From NCBI GenBank assembly GCA_027335545.1, contig DAHWHV010000045.1:1-5798 (forward strand): a stretch of 5,798 nt of DNA, read 5' to 3'. Every line of letters begins with the position of its first letter. The stretch's first letter is position 1. Below are positions 1-5,798 of this stretch, one piece after another. The stretch comes from Clostridia bacterium. GTDB taxonomy: Bacteria > Bacillota_E > RBS10-35 > JAJYVN01. Below the pieces are notes generated by a model. The model searched no databases. It had not been told where the DNA came from and was given only the letters and a program-made list of their open reading frames with translations. Position numbers and translations under genes: made by a program.

Positions 1-1
1 G

Positions 2-391
2 GCGGCGGGCGCGGCGGGGGGCACCCTCGCCGCCATCGACCATGTCCAGGTGGCGATCCCGCCCGGCGGGGAGGGGCCGGCGCGGGCCTTCTACGGCGGG
101 CTGCTCGGGCTGCGCGAGGTCGAGAAGCCGGCGAACCTGCGTGGTCGCGGCGGCGTCTGGTTCCAGACCGCCTCCCTGCAGCTCCACCTCGGGGTCGAAG
201 CGGACTTCCGTCCGGCCACCAAGGCCCACGTCGCGTTTCGCGTCACGGATCTGGACGATGTGCGCCACCGCCTCGCGGCGGCCGGACACCGCGTGCGCGA
301 GGATGAGCCCCTGCCGGGCCACCGCCGCTTCTACGTCGACGACCCCTTCGGCAACCGGACCGAGGTGCTGCAGCCGATGGGGGCGGGCTGA
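2..391 (+). CDS. VOC-superfamily (glyoxalase-fold) protein, 5' partial
   Basis: The reading frame is open from the left edge to TGA at 389-391, giving 129 visible codons. No ATG/GTG/TTG precedes the family's first strand (AAIDHVQVAIP), so the true start lies outside the window; the GTG at 50 would cut off that strand and its histidine. The sequence shows a paired beta-alpha-beta-beta-beta layout: first module AIDHVQVAIP, then helix ARAFYGGLLGL, then SLQLHLGVE; second module KAHVAFRVTD, then helix DDVRHRLAAAG, then RRFYVDDPFGNRTEVLQP. Visible residues H14, H62, H76 and E121 sit where glyoxalase I-type enzymes place their four metal ligands, so a metal-dependent lyase, dioxygenase or thiol-transferase is plausible. 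Substrate cannot be read from the sequence. The gene converges on merA with a 79-base gap, and nothing ties it to mercury resistance. Confidence 0.85.
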   Translation, partial: AAGAAGGTLAAIDHVQVAIPPGGEGPARAFYGGLLGLREVEKPANLRGRGGVWFQTASLQLHLGVEADFRPATKAHVAFRVTDLDDVRHRLAAAGHRVREDEPLPGHRRFYVDDPFGNRTEVLQPMGAG

Positions 392-440
392 GGGGATCGC
401 CCCGCACCGAGGCTTTTCCATCACCGCCGCGCGAAGCGAA

Positions 441-468
441 GCCGGCATCCCACGAGCGGGAGTCCGGC
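441..468. terminator. Possible hairpin between converging VOC gene and merA
   Basis: In the 79-base gap between the two converging stop codons, GCCGG (441-445) pairs with CCGGC (464-468). After a 2x2 internal loop, TCCC (448-451) pairs with GGGA (458-461) around a six-base loop. It could act as a shared terminator, but no clear T-run follows on either strand. A second, shorter stem (GGGG 392-395 with CCCC 400-403) lies just after the VOC stop and is followed by CTTTT at 413-417. In DNA this GC-rich, such stems arise easily by chance. Confidence 0.3.
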
Positions 469-470
469 GG

Positions 471-2129
<1,659 letters not shown>

Positions 2130-2141
2130 GCTGCGCTCACC
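2130..2141 (-). promoter_or_regulatory. Ribosome binding site deciding the merA start
   Basis: On the minus strand GGTGAG (2136-2141) is followed by six bases and then ATG at 2129. This favours the ATG over the in-frame TTG 54 bases upstream. The TGA inside this element is the probable stop of the upstream membrane-protein gene, a layout typical of translational coupling. A second purine run, GGAAGGA (2146-2152), is too far away for this ATG. Confidence 0.6.
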
Positions 2142-2398
2142 CGATCCTTCCTGCCCGGGACTCCGCGCTCCGGACGCGTCCAAGGCGCCAGGTCAGGGTC
2201 ACGCCCTCGGCCAGGCCGAGCACCGGCTGCCGAGGTCGCCGTAGCCGTGCCCCCCGAAGGTGGCACAGGCGCCGGGGCTCCCAGGGAGCCCACGAGGAGT
2301 GGGGCGCCGCAACGGAGCAGCACCACGGGAATCGCCAGCAGCAGAGCCCAGCCTGCCGAGCCGCCATCCCGGGCGGAGTCCGGTCGCTCCCTGTCCAT
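2137..2398 (-). pseudogene. Small membrane protein of a mer operon, apparently frameshifted
   Basis: I do not recognise a named family with certainty. The start is well supported: ATG at 2398 follows GGGAGGA (2406-2412) with a seven-base spacer. The first 40 residues read as a short charged N-terminus (MDRERPDSARDGG) and then a hydrophobic helix, WALLLAIPVVLLRCGAPLLV, as expected of a small two-helix inner-membrane protein. After about residue 40 the frame turns into low-complexity Ala/Pro/Thr/Gly sequence, runs past the merA start and stops only at 2108. A different frame from about 2210 encodes a second hydrophobic stretch with a basic end, VLGLAEGVTLTWRLGRVR, and stops at 2137-2139, inside the merA ribosome site. 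The simplest reading is one net single-base shift between about 2280 and 2210 (or two shifts) in a protein of about 87 aa. The first helix has Arg29-Cys30 where mercury transporters such as MerT/MerF have a vicinal Cys pair; one base change (TGT to CGT) would explain the Arg. A role in Hg(II) uptake is inferred from position and this motif only. Confidence 0.5.
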
Positions 2399-2412
2399 GG
2401 CGCGATCCTCCC
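2399..2412 (-). promoter_or_regulatory. Strong ribosome binding site for the small membrane gene
   Basis: GGGAGGA on the minus strand at 2406-2412 is followed by a seven-base spacer to ATG at 2398. Its first G is the last base of the regulator's TAG stop (2412-2414), so the two genes are tightly packed and were probably translated from one message. Confidence 0.65.
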
Positions 2413-2720
2413 TACATCCGCGCGCAGGCGGCGATGCGCGCGGCGTCGTCCGTGCCGACCGCCTGGCCAAGGCGGAGGATCTCCCGCACGCGCGGGTCGG
2501 CGACGGCGGAGTACACGTTGCGACCCCGCTGGCGCGCAGTCACGAACCCCCATCACTTGAGGCAGGCCAGTATGGTTGGAGGCGTGCGCCTGCTTCAAGC
2601 CCAGAAGCCGCATGAGTCCCCGACGTTCCGCTCGCGGTCCAGCCGTTGCAGGACGATGCGCAACCGCACGGGGTGCGCCAGGCCGTGAAAGCGCTGCGCG
2701 CGGGGCGCGTCCCCGTCAGC
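2412..2720 (-). pseudogene. ArsR/CmtR-type metalloregulator, broken by two frameshifts and a stop
   Basis: Three frame segments join into one ArsR-family winged-helix repressor of roughly 100 aa. Segment 1 (to about 2616) reads AQRFHGLAHPVRLRIVLQRL followed by DRERNVGD, the usual helices 1-3. Segment 2 (2613-2572), in another frame, reads MRLLGLKQAHASNH, the recognition-helix region. Segment 3, back in the first frame, reads LACLK, then TGA (2553-2555), then WGFVTARQRGRNVYSAVADP (wing) and VREILRLGQAVGTDD, ending AACARM and TAG (2412-2414). A missing base at 2614-2616 (GACTCATG for expected GACCTCATG) and an extra base near 2571 compensate each other. Without repair, translation stops at TGA 2595-2597. 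The pattern HASNHLACLK resembles M. tuberculosis CmtR (SNHLSCLRGC), a Cd/Pb sensor; the Cys matches CmtR Cys57, while the next positions hold a stop and Trp where CmtR has Gly60 and Cys61. ArsR-type repressors replace MerR in some mer operons. No ATG/GTG/TTG start is seen in this frame near the expected N-terminus, and the 5' end overlaps the stop of the preceding gene. Sequencing error is the main alternative to real decay. Confidence 0.78.
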
Positions 2721-3456
2721 TGCCCTCCAGGCGCACCGAGCGCCACAGCCCGGGGTTGCGCCAGAGGGGGAAGCGTTCGCCGAAGGCCAGGTCCTGGACC
2801 CCGAGCCGGCTGCTGCGCAGGCGGTAGGCCAGGCCGACGCTGCCGGACTCCAACGGGGCGTAGCCGGGCAGGGCCTCGCGCGGCAGGAACACCTCCAGCG
2901 CGTAGCCGCCCTGCGGCCGCAGCCGGACCCGCCCCACCGGCGGGGTCCCCTGATCCCCGCTCGCCCCGCCCGGCCCGTCGGGTGCGGCGGTCCGGGCGGC
3001 CGTGGGGTCGCCCTCGGCCTGGCCGAAGCGCTGGACCCAGGCCGTGTCGCCGCCGGGCTCCCCCGAGCCCGCCAGGACGAGGAAGTGGTGGCAGAAGCGC
3101 GTCAGCCGCCGCGCCGCCCGCGCATCGCGCGTGTCGCACCAGAGCTCGACCCCGTCGCTGCGGTAGGGGTGGCGCACGTCCACCCGCGGCGGTCCGGGGG
3201 GCGCGTCCACCTCGAAGCCCAGGGCCAGGCCCGCGACCGACCAGCCGGCCAGGACCCGGGCGAAGGCCCGCTGGCCGTGCAGCCCCGTCAGATCGGGCAG
3301 CGGGGCGCCCGCCGGCCACCCGCGGAGGCTTCCATCCAGAGGGGGCAGGACCGCCAGGCGCGGAATGCGCAGTTGCAATTCGAAGAAGGCGTCGAACGGG
3401 ACCTGCACCATCCCGCTGTCCCCGGCCGCTGGTCCGTCCGCTCGTCCTGAGTCCAC
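2716..3456 (-). CDS. CBM9/DOMON-like domain protein, function unknown
   Basis: A 247-aa protein with no signal peptide or membrane segment. I recognise the general pattern of the DOMON-like family-9 carbohydrate-binding fold: an early strand with DGSLRGWPAGAPLPDLTGL, then FARVLAGWSVAGLALGFEVD, the core SDGVELWCDTRDARAARR, then LTRFCHHFLVL, and near the C-terminus GGYALEVFLPREALPGYAP and SVGLAYRLRSSRLGVQDLAF, ending WRNPGLWRSVRLEGS. Similar single-domain proteins annotated as hypothetical occur in planctomycetes (recalled, not searched). A Gly/Pro/Ala-rich loop at about residues 150-175 interrupts the fold. Ligand and role are unknown; the fold alone does not prove sugar binding, and no export signal supports an extracellular role. 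The GTG at 3456 is preferred because GGGGGAGG (3461-3468) lies four bases upstream; an ATG at 3411 (MVQVPFDAFF) is the alternative. The gene lies between uvrA and the mer genes in the same direction, and its end overlaps the start region of the broken regulator. Confidence 0.72.
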   Translation of the reverse strand: MDSGRADGPAAGDSGMVQVPFDAFFELQLRIPRLAVLPPLDGSLRGWPAGAPLPDLTGLHGQRAFARVLAGWSVAGLALGFEVDAPPGPPRVDVRHPYRSDGVELWCDTRDARAARRLTRFCHHFLVLAGSGEPGGDTAWVQRFGQAEGDPTAARTAAPDGPGGASGDQGTPPVGRVRLRPQGGYALEVFLPREALPGYAPLESGSVGLAYRLRSSRLGVQDLAFGERFPLWRNPGLWRSVRLEGS

Positions 3457-3468
3457 GCGTCCTCCCCC
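3457..3468 (-). promoter_or_regulatory. Ribosome binding site for the CBM9-like gene
   Basis: GGGGGAGG on the minus strand (3461-3468), followed by ACGC and then GTG at 3456. The spacer is short (four bases), but this is the best ribosome site near either candidate start and decides for GTG over the ATG at 3411. The remaining part of the gap up to the uvrA stop (3469-3663) shows no gene and no convincing -35/-10 pair. Confidence 0.5.
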
Positions 3469-3558
3469 TTATGGTTTCCGGATCGCAGTGGTCGGCGCAT
3501 CCGTCCTGGGCCGCGGCGGGGCCCCAGGAGGCACGACTCGGCCGGCGGCGGCGGGCGC

Positions 3559-3598
3559 CGGGCCGGCCCGCGGACCCCGGGCGGCGGGCCCCGGGGCC
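3559..3598. repeat. Two perfect 12-base palindromes downstream of uvrA
   Basis: CGGGCCGGCCCG (3559-3570) and GGCCCCGGGGCC (3587-3598) are each self-complementary and lie 16 bases apart in the 207-base gap between uvrA and the CBM9-like gene. They could form small stems at the end of the uvrA message, but they have almost no loop and no T-run follows, so they do not look like a standard terminator. The surrounding sequence is nearly all G and C, so chance is a good explanation. Confidence 0.3.
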
Positions 3599-3663
3599 GA
3601 CGGAGAGGCCGGGAGGGCGGGCTTGGCGCGCCCAGGGGACCCGGCCCCCGCCAACCCTGCCCC

Positions 3664-5798
3664 TCAGGCGCCCTGGCCCTGATCCAGCGGGGCGGCCAGG
3701 GCGCGGGCCAGAAAGGGGGCGGTGCGCGAGCGGTCCACCTGGGCCACGGCCTCCGGTGGCCCGGCGGCCACGATCTCGCCGCCGGCCTCTCCGCCCTCGG
3801 GCCCGAGGTCGATGACCCAGTCGGCCGCGGCCATGACGTCCAGGTTGTGTTCAATGCACACGACCGTGTGCCCGGCGTCGACCAGGCCGTCCAGGACGGC
3901 CAGCAGGTGCCCCACCTCGTCGGCGGAGAGCCCGGTGGTCGGCTCGTCCAACACGTAGAGCGTGTGCCCGTCGTGGGGCCGGGCCAGCTCACGCCCCAGC
4001 TTCAGGCGCTGGGCCTCGCCGGCCGAGAGCGTGGGCGCCGGCTGCCCCAGCCCCAGGTACCCGAGCCCCACGGCCTCCAGCGTCTCCAGGGTGGGGCGGA
4101 TGCTCTTGAGGCTGGCGAAGCGCCGCAACGCCTCGCGCACGGTCAGCCCCAGGCAGTCGGCGATGGTGAGCCCCCGGTAGAGGATCTGCAGGACGTCCCC
4201 GCGGTAGCGCCGCCCGGCGCAGGCCTCGCAGGGCACCCAGACATCCGGCAGGAAGTGCATCTGGATGCGCCGCTGGCCGCGCCCCTGGCAGCCGTCGCAC
4301 TGCCCGCTCGGGTGGTTGTAGCTGAAGTGGTTGGCCGTGAACCCCGCGGCGCGCGCCTCCGGCACCCGCGCGTAGAGGTGGCGCAGCGTGTCGAAGATGC
4401 CCGTGTAGGTCGCTGCGTTGCTGCGCGGGGAGTCCCCGATCGGCTCCTGGTCCACGCGCACGACCTTGGTGAGCGCCTCGGCGCCCCAGATGCCGTCGTG
4501 CGGCCCGGGGGGCGTCTGGGCCCGGTGCAGGCGCCGGGCGAGGTCCGCGTACAGCGTGTCGATGATCAGGCTCGTCTTGCCCGACCCGGAGACGCCCGTC
4601 ACGGCGACGAGGTTGCCCAGGGGGAGCGCGCAATCCACGGTCCGCAGGTTGTGGTGACGGGCGCCGCGCACCTCCAGCCAGGCCCCCTGCGGGCGTCGGC
4701 GCCGCCCCGGCCGGGGGCCCTCGCCGCGCAGCAGCCGGCCCACGCGGCTGGCCCCTGCCCGCAGCAGGGCGGGGGGTCCCTCGGCGATCACGGCCCCGCC
4801 CTCGCTCCCGGACCCCGGACCGAACTCGACGAGGTGGTCGGCCGCCTCCAGGAGTTGCGCGTCGTGGTCCACGGCCAGCACCGTGTTGCCCAGGGCGCGC
4901 AACCCGGCGAGGGTCTGCAGCAGGCGGTCGGTGTCCCGGGGGTGCAGGCCCACCGTCGGCTCGTCCAGGACGTAGAGCACCCCGGTCAGGCCGGAGCCCA
5001 ACTGGCTGGCCAGCCGGATGCGCTGGCCCTCACCCCCCGAGAGCGCCCCCGAGGCGCGCCCCAGGGTCAGGTAGTCCAGGCCGACCTCGCAGAGGAAGCG
5101 GAGGCGGCTGCGCAACTCGCGCCGCAGTTCCGCGCAGGGGGCATCCGCGCCCGCGGGCAGGGGCAGGGCCTCGAAGAAGTCGCGGCACGCCCGTAGGGGG
5201 AGCCGCAACAGCTCCGGGAGGGTGCGCCCGCCCAGGAGCACGGCGCGGCCCTGGGGCGCCAGGCGGCTGCCGGCGCAGGACGGGCAGTCCGCCGGCGTGA
5301 ACAGGGCGGCCACGGCGGCGGCGAGTTCGCCCGAGTGGGTCTGGGCCCGCGCCAGGTCCAACCCGGCCCACAGCCCGGCATAGCGGGCCAGCACCGGCGC
5401 GGATGGCCCCTGGCCGCCCCCGGCGTCGCCCAGGTCCACCTCCAACGGCTCGGGGTCCCCGCGCAACAGGACCTCGCGCTGGGCCGGGTCGAAGCCCCCG
5501 AGCGGCGCATCGAGCGTGAAGCCGTGCCGCGCCCCCAGCGCCTGCAACAGGCGGGCCATGGGCCCGCCGTCCAACGGTCCCCAGACGCCCACCCCCCCGG
5601 CGCGAAGGCTCCGGCGGGGATCGGGCACGAGGGTCTCCCACTGGCCCCGCCGCTCCACCCCCGTGCCCGCGCAGACCGGGCACCAACCCCGTGGGTCGTT
5701 GAAGCTGAAGGTGTGCGGGGCCAGGGGCGGCAGGGTGGCGCCGCAGGCCACGCAGGCGAAGCCCGCCCGCCACCAGCGGGCGGGCCCGGTCGCGGGCT
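3664..5798 (-). CDS. uvrA: UvrABC excinuclease subunit A, 5' partial
   Basis: ABC-type ATPase that finds bulky DNA lesions and loads UvrB in nucleotide excision repair. The 710 visible residues, open to the right edge, start inside the first zinc module and run to the natural C-terminus (TGA at 3664-3666). In order: zinc module CVAC/CPVC (C15, C18, C39, C42) around HTFSFNDPRG; insertion domain with CPSC; ABC signature I LSGGEGQRIRLA (from 252); Walker B I VLYVLDEPTVGL and VDHD; Walker A II GVSGSGKT (401-408); VRVDQEPIGDSPRSNAATYT; second zinc module CDGC/CEAC (C500, C503, C523, C526) around MHFLPDVWVP; signature II LSAGEAQRLKL (from 590); Walker B II LYVLDEPTTGL; IEHN. The spacing between zinc module I and signature I (about 210 aa) is like E. 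coli UvrA, and 710 aa equals the C-terminal three quarters of a normal UvrA. Walker A I and the UvrB-binding domain lie outside the window, so UvrA1, UvrA2 or a tandem-duplicated UvrA cannot be told apart. Signature II has Ala for the first Gly of the usual SGGE. The first GTG in view (5751) is internal, not the start. Confidence 0.96.
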   Translation of the reverse strand, partial: PATGPARWWRAGFACVACGATLPPLAPHTFSFNDPRGWCPVCAGTGVERRGQWETLVPDPRRSLRAGGVGVWGPLDGGPMARLLQALGARHGFTLDAPLGGFDPAQREVLLRGDPEPLEVDLGDAGGGQGPSAPVLARYAGLWAGLDLARAQTHSGELAAAVAALFTPADCPSCAGSRLAPQGRAVLLGGRTLPELLRLPLRACRDFFEALPLPAGADAPCAELRRELRSRLRFLCEVGLDYLTLGRASGALSGGEGQRIRLASQLGSGLTGVLYVLDEPTVGLHPRDTDRLLQTLAGLRALGNTVLAVDHDAQLLEAADHLVEFGPGSGSEGGAVIAEGPPALLRAGASRVGRLLRGEGPRPGRRRRPQGAWLEVRGARHHNLRTVDCALPLGNLVAVTGVSGSGKTSLIIDTLYADLARRLHRAQTPPGPHDGIWGAEALTKVVRVDQEPIGDSPRSNAATYTGIFDTLRHLYARVPEARAAGFTANHFSYNHPSGQCDGCQGRGQRRIQMHFLPDVWVPCEACAGRRYRGDVLQILYRGLTIADCLGLTVREALRRFASLKSIRPTLETLEAVGLGYLGLGQPAPTLSAGEAQRLKLGRELARPHDGHTLYVLDEPTTGLSADEVGHLLAVLDGLVDAGHTVVCIEHNLDVMAAADWVIDLGPEGGEAGGEIVAAGPPEAVAQVDRSRTAPFLARALAAPLDQGQGA

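Noticed and set aside
50..391. GTG at 50 as the true start of the VOC protein
   Set aside because: The conserved first strand AIDHVQ with a metal-ligand histidine lies upstream in the same frame, so the gene starts before the window.
2130..2183. TTG start at 2183 giving MerA an 18-residue N-terminal extension
   Set aside because: The extension has no family-like sequence and overlaps the probable end of the small membrane gene, while ATG at 2129 has its own ribosome site and directly precedes the HMA domain.
2137..2613. A 158-aa minus-strand open frame as a real gene
   Set aside because: It joins the recognition-helix fragment of the regulator to the end of the small membrane gene through out-of-frame sequence, so it is a by-product of the frameshifts and not one protein.
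2412..2720. Programmed frameshifting in the regulator instead of damage
   Set aside because: There is no slippery heptamer at either shift point, two opposite shifts would be needed, and a separate in-frame TGA remains.
2646..3815. Long plus-strand open frame (about 390 codons) across the CBM9-like gene and the gap before it
   Set aside because: Almost entirely Pro/Arg/Gly/Ala low-complexity sequence; it covers the gap and the end of uvrA without any motif and reflects base composition only.
3847..5196. Long plus-strand open frame (about 450 codons) opposite uvrA
   Set aside because: Antisense to clear UvrA motifs; composition rich in Gln/Val/Gly/Arg without any domain, typical of a shadow frame in DNA with few A/T-rich stop codons.

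Overview
This is a very GC-rich window (clearly above 70% by eye) from a bacterial chromosome. The taxon cannot be fixed from the sequence. Two proteins recall planctomycete homologues: a cytoplasmic CBM9/DOMON-like protein with an 'SDGVELWCDTRD' core, and the C-terminal half of UvrA. A Planctomycetota or similar metagenomic source is therefore a reasonable but unproven guess.

Layout: from right to left on the minus strand run the C-terminal three quarters of UvrA (5798-3664, 5' end outside the window), a 207-base gap, a CBM9/DOMON-like protein of 247 aa (3456-2716), a broken ArsR/CmtR-type metalloregulator (about 2720-2412), a broken small membrane protein of the mercury-transport kind (2398-2137), and an intact mercuric reductase merA (2129-471). 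On the plus strand, converging on merA, is the 3' part of a VOC (glyoxalase-fold) protein (2-391).

The biology centres on a compact mercury-resistance cluster of the form regulator, small membrane protein, MerA. MerA (552 aa) has all expected motifs: HMA cysteines, redox-active CxxxxC, the PYLTMAEG tyrosine and the C-terminal Cys-Cys. The two genes before it do not read through. The regulator needs two compensating single-base corrections and also carries an in-frame TGA inside its recognition-helix region. The membrane gene needs at least one frame correction and has Arg-Cys where relatives usually have Cys-Cys. All defects lie within about 600 bases between flanking long intact frames, which suggests local gene decay, although a local sequencing or assembly problem is not excluded.

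I found no convincing undescribed system. The most interesting point is a mer cluster whose sensor and uptake genes look damaged while the reductase looks intact.
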